A stretch of 64,000 nt of DNA from Sesamum alatum. Lineage: Eukaryota; Streptophyta; Magnoliopsida; Lamiales; Pedaliaceae. Positions within the stretch are counted from its first letter, which is position 1, and each line of letters begins with the position of its first letter. Shown here in pieces: positions 9,881 through 20,143 of the stretch. The position numbers and the translations under genes were made by a program. The stretch lies in the NCBI GenBank assembly GCA_034509735.1, contig JACGWO010000007.1, positions 20,674,046 through 20,738,045 on the forward strand, given 5' to 3'. A model generated the notes under the pieces. The model saw only the letters and a program-made list of their open reading frames with translations. It did not search any database and was not told the origin of the DNA.

Positions 9881-12800
9881 CAATAAGTCAATTACCCTCT
9901 TTGTTCAGAATCCTCTGAGTATGAGTAATCTACGATACCGACTAAGGTATTGTGAGTCCGCTTATATTTCCTTGCGAAGTAATACGGTCTAACCGTGTTA
10001 CCTCTATCCACCATTGCTTCTTAGAGATGGTGGTTGTCTAAGAATATTTTCGTGGATCTTGTGATGAGATCTCGTGCCAATACTCCCATAGCCAAGTTGC
10101 CTGCCATATAGGTGAACATGGCTTGGTCGTGCTAGGCGCCATGTCCATCCTATGGACGCGGTCTTCATCAGTGACCACTATCCAATGCACTCGTCATTGG
10201 GCCTGACTGTGCATACCTTTGAGACTAACTGGTTTTCACTTATGCTCTGGAAGCTAGTATCGCTTTAGCCTTCCAAACCAACCCTCAACAGACGGTGCAT
10301 CATGAACGCATCTTTAGTCCTTATTCAGGTACTAAGGATCGTTCTTGATTGCTGTCTTCAACCCCTCAGTGCATTACCGATTTATGTTGATCCATGCTAG
10401 AAGCACTCTCAACATCGGTTCCTATGCACCGAGTAAACATTTCATATGTTTGCCTAGGGTTAAGACGTAGGGGATACTCAACATCCAAGCCTTCTCATTA
10501 GTCCACCGTGACTAAGTCTTGAATGGCTTTGATGCTTTATGCATAGTATCCAAGTTTTCTCATCAGTCTTACTATGACTGAGTCTCGAACAACTTGTCCC
10601 TCTACATATATGAGTTTTTCTCATTAGTCCAGCATGACTGAGTCTTTGAAAAGCTCAATTCATGATATGTATGTGGGAACCCTAAAATGTCATGGAGAAT
10701 TTTTGTGAGTTACAATTTGTGTTTTAGTGATTCCTAATGCCTTGAATTCATCCATGAATTAAGATATTACACACTTAAACACTTGGAACGCCATTTCTAC
10801 TCCCACTGATCACCTACATTGTTTAAGACCGAGTCATGCTCCGTATGAGCTCGTCAAAACGAATATTCCAGTTATGCGGTGTTTCAAACCTTGTTTGAAT
10901 TTCCTAGTGGATTCTATGGCTCCTTTCCATAAATCCCACTACGATGTCCAACATCACGTTCCGCAGGTCATTTGGATTACTATCCAAATTTGACCGAACA
11001 TATCCCGATCACTCGTACCTCTTACGACATTCGAGTTCGTTCTTAAGGGGACTTGGAATATGATCAATTTAAGTAAGAAATGCAATTATAAGCAACGTTT
11101 AGCATTATTCTGTCGTAAACCTACACAAACCAGACACCGAGTCTAATTTATCTCGCACTAGTCCCTTGACGTATGTAGGATCCTTCTACATGCTCAAGGA
11201 CTTTGTCGGGACATAGGCTTGCCAAACCGTGGCTCCTTGTGCGTGACTCCTAGCAAAGTGCCATGTTCCTTACGTTGGCAATTTTGAGTGTACGTCTACA
11301 CGGGCTAAGGTAATTAGGTGAAACTTCGATCGATCTTCGTCCAACGAGATTCGATCGTTCCCTTTATCAGAGACCGTCATACTTGGCCTTTACAGGAAAC
11401 GTTTCATTGAGAATTCCATTCTCAACTTGGATGCTCAAGAGCTCCCACTAAATTCACGGCCTTTTCGATCCTATCGAAATAGGTTTAATTTTGCAACCAT
11501 TTATGGTTCACCTCCCTAAGTCTAATTCCCAAACCTCCTATGGGACCTTTAGACTTTTGAACCCTCTTATGGTCTTGTGTATTAGTAACCTACAGTTGTC
11601 TTATTGGCTCCCTTCCAATAGACTATTTGGCAAGCCTACTTTGTCCAACAAAGAGCTTTTGGACTTTCTTCTTCATAAAAGACTTGTAAATTTAGTCAAT
11701 TCGAATCATCTATTTCTAGATTCATCGAACTTTCGAATTTACTTATCTTTTAATAAGAAGAAACGTCCTAGTTGTTGTAGATGCCAAATCTGTAAGTTGG
11801 TCTTGATTAATCCATTTAGATAATTATAATTTTGAGTATCCATAAACCTTTTATGGGATGATGTTCTAGGAATTCACGTGTAACTACTAGCAAACATGAA
11901 TCAATATTCAATAATTTTGTTTGATCAAATATGTATGTAATAAAACCTTTGTCCAACAAAGAGACATACTTTTGATCATGCTAGGTTAGGTAATTCCTAT
12001 ATTATCCTAACATGATCACGATTATGGGCCTAACAAGTCTCTAGTCCTTTTCATCAATGGACCTTGCCATTGTTGAATCCTAGAACTGTTCTTGGCTTTT
12101 AAGTCCTTATTCACTTTCTGCAAACCACCCGCAGATTAGTGATAGGAACGGTATCAAATACCAAAAAGTGATCATGTCAATACTCAATATCAAATTTTAC
12201 CTACATTGGAGAGAGGTTTAGAATACTCCCCTTTCCAATGGCCCTCTATACGACAGTAAATGCTTACGTTCTTAGAATCTATGAACTTGATTGTTGAACC
12301 TTTTGCTCTTTCCTTTACCTCCACTTTGTGTTGTAAAAGAACAACACTTGAAGTGCTTTAATAGTTGATGTTACCTTACCCTTCTTTCTCTTTTGGCGTC
12401 TGGCACCCTTGCCTTTCGCTATGGAGGTTGAAGCCTCTCCTACTAGTACCGACGGCGCAAATTTTGCAATCATTGCTTCGTACTAGACCAACATAATTAC
12501 CAACCTATGAAGATCTTTTCTAAGCTCATTCATATTGATAATTAATGGTTCGTAGGAGGGAGGAAGATACTAAAGGATCATGTCAATGTACGTCTCTTTT
12601 CAAGACTGACGTGGAGATCTTTTGAGCTTCTCCACTAGGGATTGCATCATCACTCCATGTTCTTTGTACCAACATCCCTTCCGTCATCTTAGCTCCAAAC
12701 ATGCCTTCGTTGCATTTTACCCCACATGCTGGTCCAGGACCATATAGACATGATGCAAACGAAGCATAGTTTGAGCCAACATCATTATATCCTACTTGCC

Positions 12801-13001
12801 TGTGGTCATCCTTCAACTTTGAACGCCAAGCGTTGCCTTAGTTGTCGACCCCTCCGGCAAGGGCTGAGGAACGTCCTCATTCCGGTATGTGAGTTAAGGT
12901 TCTGGAAATCTAAGACCATCTTAAGATTTCGCAATCAATTCGTGTAATTGGTTCCCTTTTAATGAGCCTCTTAGTGATGTGTTTGGTGGATTCTTAGACA
13001 T
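9881..13001 (-). pseudogene. Vestigial gag-pol of element D
   Basis: No long ORF survives, but segments line up in order with element C. An RNase H region lies near 9980-10200 (counterpart 22230-22500), reverse transcriptase traces near 10840-11000, and an integrase-to-RT linker trace near 11160-11220 (CTTGACGTATG shared). A pre-integrase segment lies near 11625-11665 (CAAGCCTACTTTGTCC), a zinc-knuckle linker near 12395-12450 (GGCACCCTTGCCTTTCG shared), and a gag segment near 12555-12600. The gag start codon would be at 13001. Stops and indels are everywhere, so no protein is expected. Alignment was by eye and boundaries are approximate. Confidence 0.6.
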
Positions 13002-13351
13002 TCACAACATATATGTAAAGCAGAAAATAATAAGCAAAGTGAAGTAATATTTTGGTTAAGTCTCGGTCTTTAGTCCTTAACCTCTCCCACTATTTCTACG
13101 AAAACACGGCACTCTCAAACGTTGTTTTCGGGAAATCCTTTCCTAGTGGGCTCAGGATCCACAGCGATCTCCCCCATACCCCGCTTTTACGATTCGCATG
13201 GGAAAAGAACCCGTGGGAGGTATTCCATACCATTCTCATTCCATGAGATTCCCAAGATAATTGCCTCACCCTTTCACGTGATCCCGAGGACTCCAAGCGA
13301 ATCACGTTATTCGGGCGTTAGACCCGACCCAATCAACCGATTCATAGACTC

Positions 13352-13467
13352 ACTGCTACCTCAACGACTCGTGAGACAGGTAACAGCAGTCTACTCATCG
13401 TTCATGACAAAGTGCAGCTTCTTTTAAGCACGATAGTCGTGCCACGACTCGTGAGACCACGCTATCG
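13352..13467 (-). other. Leader stem-loop pair of element D (candidate RNA element)
   Basis: First hairpin: ACTGC+TACCT (13352-13361) pairs with AGGTA (13378-13382) and GCAGT (13386-13390) across a 3-nt bulge. Second: CGATAG-t-CGTG (13431-13441) pairs with CACG+CTATCG (13458-13467). Both loops hold ACGACTCGTGAGAC. Arms differ from those of B and C but still pair. Confidence 0.65.
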
Positions 13468-14911
13468 ACCTAAAAGATCTTCCTCACTTTTGCCATGGAT
13501 GGAAGGCTTGGACAGACTCCCAGAGTCCTAGTCCATTTATTAAGGGTCTATATTTAACTTGGTTCAACCAAGTGAGAGTTTTGATAGAACGAGACCTCAT
13601 CACATATATTAAGTATTGCATTGGATGCGTTATGGCAGAAAATATTCTAAGCGTGAATGTAACCATACATAAAGCATATAGAATAATCATAAGCATATAA
13701 TACGCATCGAATGCAAAATAAAGCCTAGCACGCCCCTGTAGGATGATCACAAGCCCAAACCTATGCGACCCACTGAGCCCGCAGTGGATCTATGGTCAAT
13801 CTAAGGGTAGGCCCTACACTATTACAAGATTTAATAACCCATTACATGCAATGGGCCTGGTAAGTCCTCTTTATCTTCTTGGGCTCTCCATCTTGGGCCT
13901 ACACCGGGCTTCTTCTCCATGGATCCTCCGTGGGCCATCTGATGGCAACCTCCATGGGCCTCCAACACCTTGGGCTTGTCTTCTCTTGCAGCTTTTATTT
14001 GCAAAAAAATAAAACCTCACCACTAATTTCTACTCTCATTACATCATAAAATAAGAAACCCCAATTAAACATTTGGGGGGAGTACATTGGGAGGGAGAGA
14101 GAAAGCCTTATTATTACAAGGCACTAGAAGAGAGACAGAGAGGAAAATAAAGAGGCACACAGGCCACAACCCAACAAATAAATGTAAATAAACCATACAT
14201 GCGGTCTAGGGGCTTTGTGATCATCCTTTGTCAAATCAATTAACACAAATAGCACAAATACATATCCCACGTAAAATATGCTATACCAACATCCATGATA
14301 ATCCATACCATAAATAAATGCAGAAACTACATGTAAAATATCCACACCAAACATTGGATAATAGTGCAACCTATGCACAACGATTTTTGTTGGAAAAACC
14401 TTTTTCCATAATTAACAAGGCAATATTAATTCTATGAAATATAAAATCTCAACCAAAATTAAAATGCCCCAAGTTAATTAATTTAGAAAAATTCCCAGAA
14501 TTATACAGAAAAATCAAATTTTCTGAAACACAAAAATCAACAATTCAAGAATATGCCCATTTATTCAAGAATTCCAAAATCCAACATTCGTGCAATATTA
14601 ATATATGTTAAGATCTACTCATGCTCAAACCATAAAATAACCATGATGTCCAACATCATAAAACGCAGAAATTACTGCGAAATTTCACATATGAATTTTG
14701 AGCATTGGTGCAACCATTGCAAAAATTAAATCTTGTTAGGAAATCCTTTCCTCATCAACCAAGCAATATTTATTTTAGGAAATTCCAAATCTCAAAAAAA
14801 TAAATATTCTAAGTTAACGGGTTCAGAATAATGCAGAAAATATCATAAAAATAATTCAGTAAAAACAGTTTTGAAAAACGAGCCAAAAACGGGAGAGAAA
14901 CGGAAAATGAC

Positions 14912-15112
14912 ACAGCCGGCCGGCCAGGCGCGCGCCCGCGCGCGCAGGCTCCTCTGCCTGCGCGCCCAGCGCAAGCCATGCGCGCGCGGCGCGGCCCATG
15001 CCTGCGCGCGCGCGCGCGGCCGGCACAGCGCGCGCAGGCCCCTACCTGCACGCGCGCCCGGCCGCGCCCTTGTGCGCGCGGCCAGCGTGCTGCTGCTGCC
15101 GGTTCGCCGTTT
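14912..15112. other. GC-rich island in leader of element D
   Basis: About 200 bp of mainly GCGCGC, GGCCGG and CGCAGGC words in an AT-rich leader. It shares GCGCGCAGGCCCCTAC and CACGCGCGCCCG with the island of element C, so the islands are homologous and not independent. The ORFs crossing it are composition artefacts. Confidence 0.75.
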
Positions 15113-15336
15113 TTCACTCCTTTTCGACTTTTCATGCAATTTTTTCAGAACCACAAGATAAATTAAACCCTAGAACATGTATATACATATTCAAGAAAAC
15201 CAAGATCCAAAATCCCATGCAAAATTAAACGCCAATAAATATCTACGATAAACATGCTATAAATGTAAATTAAAACACGTTTATCATGCTTAAACGCACA
15301 TAGCACATAGAATTCTAGGCCTATACACCGAATCGG

Positions 15337-15348
15337 GCTCTGATACCA
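15337..15348 (-). other. Primer-binding site of element D (initiator tRNA-Met)
   Basis: TGGTATCAGAGC on the minus strand, one base from the LTR end at 15350. Confidence 0.9.
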
Positions 15349-15349
15349 C

Positions 15350-17584
15350 TGAAAGAAATATGTGGATCGTCTCGGGAGATGAGCGCGTATAGCGGAAGCG
15401 CGAAATTGTGCGTAATAAAAAAATTACAAAGTATAATTAAATAGAATTTAAATCATGCATAACGTACATAAACGAATCAAGGGGTGTGCCCTTGATTCTC
15501 CCGGGCGTTCGGTGTATCTCATGTTCAATAAAACACAACATGGAGGCCATAGAATTAGAAACGAAAAACATAATTATAGAACCTACCCGGTTGTAGTTTT
15601 GTCTTCGTTCGGCTACATGCATTGTTCCCCGTTTTGCACCAAGATCTCAAGAAGAGACCCTCAAAATCATCTCACTCGCTCCACCGGAAAGCAAACAACC
15701 CTTGTGCTAGCAAGAAATTATTTTGGGGAGAAGAGACATCGATACACGCTATGAATTAACGCAATCAATGTCTCTTATGTTCTTAACTTGAATAAAATCA
15801 AGAAGAACAAAGTAGAACTCTTGGAGAGAAAAGAAGGGGATGGACGAATTTGAGAGAGAGATGAGAGATGAGAGTTGTAGAGAATAGTAGGTGTGAGTGT
15901 GTGTTTTTTAAAGTATTTATAGAAGATGGAATTCCTATTCCTTCTCAAACTCTTCCAAAGAGACACACTTTGACTAGGATTTTGACCTAGTCAAATCCTA
16001 GTCAAAGTAGGCTTTGATTAAGTCAAATTAATCATGGCCATTCATCTCATCATTCTCTAGATCAAATCTTGTCCATCCATTTTGATGGGCTTTATGGAAT
16101 TGGCCTATTTAATTCTAAATTAAATATTCCCATGGACTTTATATTAAATCATATTTAATATACTAAGCCCATTAATTAATTAATGGAAAGGACTTATTTA
16201 ATTCTAAATTAAATAGTCCCATGGACTTTATATTAATTCCTATTTAATATACCAAGCCCATTAATTAATTTCATAGAACGGGATTATTTAATTCTAAATT
16301 AAATAGTCCCATGGACTTTATATTAAATCCTATTTAATATACCAAGCCCATTAATTAATTCACCCTTTTAATCTAATTAAAAGGAAAGCCCATGCTTTAT
16401 AAAATTCATAAATCTAATTTATGAACTCAAGCCCGATTATTCCAAATAATTCATCGAGGCTTGAATCTCCAAGAAGTATAATTTAATTCCATTAAATTAA
16501 ACCTTCTCCCGGAATTAATTCCAAATTAATTCCCTTTCATTTGGTGTAGCGGGTGTGACTCTTCAGGTTCACCTTTCAGCTAGACTTGGACCTACTTTTT
16601 GTTATTTCATAACCAAAGTAGTCCGTTACCATGGGTGGCCATCTAGCAACGGTCCATGGCACTAGAGACTAGGTGAATTTATGGTGTGAATATTTAGGCT
16701 CCGAGTTATACGCAGGTGCGGTCCTACCGACGCTCGATACGTACGGGTATGGTCCTACTATCGCCTGTCTCCCGGCCTTTAGTCTAGGGGTCGGTTCCCA
16801 TCGTTGACTAGGCAACTATGCATAATGCTCGAGATAGGTTTAACTCGACGTAGGAAATCCTTTCCCACTACATCAAGTGCTATGGCCATAGACTTTGTGA
16901 GTCTAAACCATATCCGAACGCATAGGAGATCTTGCTGTCATATCCTTTGACAGGGGACAGATCCTATCTTGGAATTCACCGTTCTTACATACTCCGACTG
17001 CACTGGACGAGGCTTATGATGACCATGTAATATAATCGGTCAAATTTCACCATATCCAAGGTACAGCCTTAGTATGTAGGGGACTGCCGTGATCCTCAAG
17101 TCCGATGACTAATCCCGTACTATCGGAACCGGGAATACGAGTCATACCGACCAAGCCTGAGTGGCTTCCATATGACGATTTCCGCGAGTCACCTCAGTCG
17201 ACCGCTCCCCAGCAGGCCGACCCACTAACACTGCTTAGACGATCCTCGTCACCCGTCGATGAAACACGACAGCAGATGCTTAGTGCAAGTCTCAAATGGA
17301 TTCTCGATGCCCTGTCTCGAGATTCCTTTGACTTGGAGTATTTTAGACTGATTCGGCGAAACTGATTTCATGAACCTACCTCCAAGCGTAGTTCCAATTT
17401 CCCGAAATGTTATTTCAGTCTGTGGGCATTTGTTGTGACATCGTAACGATGCAAGCAGTAAGTACAACAAACTCATGCTATGAATCCTTACTACATTCAT
17501 TAACATAATATTACTTGTTCACAGATTGACGAATGGTTCTCAGAACAACCAATACCATTGACTTTCTGGTCACCTATTCTAACA
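15350..17584 (-). mobile_element. 5' LTR of element D, complete
   Basis: A 2,235-bp LTR from TGAAAGAAATATGTGG (U5 end) to ATTCTAACA (U3 start). TATA box CTATAAATA in sense at 15922-15914, then a CT-rich stretch towards the likely transcript start. A hairpin ending in GAATCAAGGG/CCCTTGATTC lies at 15474-15498. The conserved U3 core is about 16545-16680; its variable slot holds a hairpin with GGACTACTTT paired to AAAGTAGGTCC. Confidence 0.9.
16108..16360 (-). repeat. 89-90 bp tandem repeat, three units, in D 5' LTR
   Basis: Units start at TTTAATTCTAAATTAAAT at 16108, 16197 and 16287, the last one shortened. The matching region of the 3' LTR (8481-8645) has only two units. The LTRs of one element start out identical, so one unit was gained or lost after insertion. 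Confidence 0.85.
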
Positions 17585-17721
17585 ATGAGGGCAACAAAGT
17601 AAGCACCAGAAGTGACGAATACTCATTTTATTCATCACATAATAATATTACATTTACATCGAGTTGTATAATAGGTTACAAATCGCCAAACCTATTGGCT
17701 TTCTGGTCACCTATTCTAACA
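17585..17721 (-). mobile_element. 5' LTR of element B, terminal part
   Basis: Continues the type-A LTR interrupted at 7880. It matches the last 135 bp of 1584-3802 (GCAACAAAG..., ...CATCACATAATAATATTACA) and ends with ATTCTAACA at 17721. The next bases, GTTAT, are B's likely TSD, whose partner is outside the window. Confidence 0.8.
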
Positions 17722-17790
17722 GTTATGGGGTCATTTTGCCGAGTTCCTTGAACATGTTTCTCTCTCTCAAGCGCCCAAGTATCCTCTACT
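17722..17790 (-). pseudogene. rrn26: Fragment of mitochondrial 26S rRNA gene
   Basis: On the minus strand the segment holds GGCGCTTGAGAG, then GTTCAAGGAACTCGGCAAAA and TGACCCCATAAC. This is a well-conserved helix region of domain IV-side large-subunit rRNA. The GACCCC variant and the inserted AGAAACATG look more like the plant mitochondrial gene than the plastid 23S. Only about 70 bp is kept, so it is a non-functional copy. Confidence 0.6.
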
Positions 17791-18740
17791 GCTTACTCTT
17801 GCTGTTGTAGATCGATGAATAAAGCAGACCAAGAATCCTGTAATCAGGCACTGATGCACAGAAACACACGAGCGTCCTCATGCCAACTTCCCCTCGCAAA
17901 TTCTCATTGGATCTCGGTTGTTCTTAACAGCGACGGCTATTCATTTAAGTCTTCGGGGCTGAGACTTACCAACTGAGATGGATAGGCTGGGGCAGCTAGT
18001 ATTGAATAAGAAGAAGCTTTTTCTTATTCCCCGCTACTTGGAGAATTGAGTGCACTACTAGGTGCAATGGCTTTTTTGAGAGTTAGTTGCTATCAGTTTC
18101 CCACCCTCCTCAAGGTCTCCCTTCACTCGACTCTATCTTCATCCCCCTAGTCAAAGGAATCAGACTGATTAGTGGAGGTGTGGAGAGGGGATGCGGAGAA
18201 GGAAGAATCGAATGTCCTTCCTTCTTTTGAGATATATGTTACGGAGCCCTTTCCCAAACCTGAATGGAATCGAAAGGTCTTTGAACCTTTCAAATGATTC
18301 CATCTACCCACTTTGGTCGACGATCTTTCCTCGAATTCATTAGAACCTTCTTTTTCAAAACTTTAATCTCAAGGAGAGGTAGTGTTTAAATAGTTCCAAG
18401 TCAGCGGGTAAAGCAAGGTTCTGCAAGACTTTCGCTTACTCGACTTATTGTTAGAAAGCCAACCTTGTCCCTTTCGTCTAGTCCATGGCCTGGTCTTTCT
18501 TTTGAAACTCTTGGCAGAGCCTTTTCTCCTCATAAGCGCCAGTCCATGAACTAAAGTGTGTTAACCCGAAATATTCTTTAGATGTCACTACCCTCTCTGC
18601 TGGGAAATCCCTCTGTGAATAGACTAGATGCCTTCACCTCGATCAACTAATAAGTAGTATCCATCATTGGATCTAGGCAAACCGCCTTGGCTGAAAGCCT
18701 AGAAAGGAAAGAAGGTCAATGGTTTTGTGGACTTATGAGT
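17722..18740. other. Probable mitochondrial DNA transferred to the nucleus (NUMT), chimeric
   Basis: About 1 kb with a more even base composition than its surroundings and no LTR similarity. It opens with a large-subunit rRNA segment (17722-about 17790) that looks mitochondrial. The remainder resembles plant mitochondrial spacer in style but is not recognised precisely. It ends near 18740, where a broken LTR begins. The break just after the rRNA piece suggests joined fragments. Element B inserted at its left edge. No intact gene seen. Confidence 0.55.
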
Positions 18741-20143
18741 ATTCAGAGAAGAAGATGAAATATGAATCTCTTGCGTTTTGATGATTGTATATTGACATAT
18801 ATATATCATTAATGTGATTATTTAAATATGTCTAGGTTCATCCAAGGATGTCTAGATACTTTCTAATCAAGCGCCATTAATTTTCAATCAAGCCTACCAT
18901 TTTCCAAAGTATGGTTTAATCATACCAAGTGAAAGAGGCTAGATTGGGATTGATTTGTCTCTTTCCAAAAGAGACAAGTCAACTAGTCATCAAACGCCTA
19001 AAGGGGGCAATTTTTATGCTTCCAAAAGAAGAAAATATCAGCTTCCTTGTTTTAGAAGAAGCCCAAATTCTTCTAATTCCAAAACTGGAATTATCATCTC
19101 TCTCGAGCCAATTATTAAGGGATTTTATTGTAATCCAGTTACAAAAAAGCCTCAAGAATTAAATTTTATTTAATTCAAGGTCCAATTAAATAATTTTCAT
19201 TAATCTTTTAGTCCAATTAAAAGATCCAAGCTTTAAATCTCTACTTAATCGATAAATTCCATTTATCAATAAATCGAGGGCCCGATACAAAATCAGCCCA
19301 TCCATTAAATGGACAATCCCATAAGTGATCCAATTACTTATCATCCTCTAAAATTGACTCCAAATCAATTCCTTCACCTCCTCGGTGATTTGTATGCGAC
19401 CTTTTAAGTTCACCCTCAGCTAGACTTGGGCTCGTGTCCAACAGAAGCCTATCACCATAGGTGGCCGTCTAGCAATGGTCCACGGCACTAGAGACTGGGT
19501 GAATGTTGGCGTGAACATTTAGGAACCGATTTTGTATAGGTACGGTCCGCCCGTCTACCGTCTCCAGGCCTTAGTCCAGGGTATGGAATTGAGCGTCGGT
19601 TCCATTCTTGACTAGTCGTCTATGATTAATACTCAAAACTATGCATGCCTCATTGCATCAACAAAGGAAACCATTTCCTGCTCGATCAACTACTGTGGCC
19701 ACAGGTTCAAGCAACATGAACGTGTCTCTGAGTACATAGGAGATACCTCTGTCACATACTGACAGGGGATGGATCCTCTTCTTGAAATCCTCCGTCCTCG
19801 CTACACACTTTGATTGCACTAGATAAAGCTTACAATGAACATGTCTGCGACATGATCACATCTCGCTAGATTCAAGATACAACCATCGTGTTCACGTGAT
19901 TGCCATGGTTCCTCAAGTTCGAAAACTAATCCCGTACAATAAAAATCGGAGAACTCCAATCATACCGACCAAGCCTCCAAGACTTCCATATGATGATCCC
20001 CGCGAGTCGGCTTGAACCCAGTCGACCAACCCACCAAAATCGTATAGCTGTCCCACATCTATCGTTGATGAAACACGACACTTATCCAATGAATATGACT
20101 CTTGGTTCAAGTCTCAATAGGACTCTCGATACCCTGTCTCGAG
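18741..20143 (-). mobile_element. Copia LTR 'E' (type-A relative), U5 side missing, first part
   Basis: Diverged type-A LTR whose U5 end is replaced by the mitochondrial-like DNA. It holds the TATA-like AT stretch (about 18786-18806), the paired-strand U3 blocks and the conserved core (about 19390-19530). It is cut at 20143 by element C and resumes after the target duplication at 30232. It is older than C because C sits in it. Confidence 0.8.
20139..20143. repeat. Target-site duplication TCGAG of element C (left)
   Basis: Partner copy at 30227-30231. Joining the two sides restores ...CTGTCTCGAGGTCCTCGA, which is exactly what uninterrupted type-A LTRs have at that place (for example near 3505-3525). 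Confidence 0.95.

Larger units (their letters stand above)
13002..15336 (-). other. Long 5' leader of element D
   Basis: Non-coding leader of about 2.3 kb, collinear with those of B and C: stem-loop pair (13352-13467), CCCACTGAGCCCGCAGTGG hairpin (about 13770-13788), AT-rich middle, and GC island (about 14912-15112). Two similar 'gatgtccaacatcat' type segments are present in the middle. No supported gene. Confidence 0.7.
7881..17584 (-). mobile_element. Copia element D, nested in the LTR of element B, decayed
   Basis: The order on the minus strand is 5' LTR (17584-15350), PBS, leader, vestigial gag-pol, polypurine tract, 3' LTR (9866-7881). Sequence on both sides belongs to one type-A LTR, so D inserted into B. 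The right junction keeps ATGAG (17585-17589), a likely TSD, matching GATGAG at that spot in intact type-A LTRs. The left junction has been deleted into both elements. The two LTRs are very similar, yet the coding region has no ORF over about 110 codons, which suggests a non-autonomous element mobilised by partners. Confidence 0.85.

Noticed and set aside
11491..11823. 110-codon plus-strand ORF in element D
   Set aside because: Runs against the element's sense strand over the decayed integrase region; no similarity to known proteins.
10000..13000. CRISPR-like or tandem array
   Set aside because: Recurring 'tctcat(t/c)agtcc...gactgagtct' phrases around 10495-10650 are irregular and diverged, and lie in eukaryotic retroelement DNA.
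14809..15228. ORFs of about 100 codons across the D leader island
   Set aside because: Same composition effect; both strands and several frames are open together.
17722..17790. Plastid 23S rRNA as the source
   Set aside because: The TGACCCC variant and the spacing of GTTCAAGGAACTCGG fit the plant mitochondrial gene better, as far as I can judge by eye.
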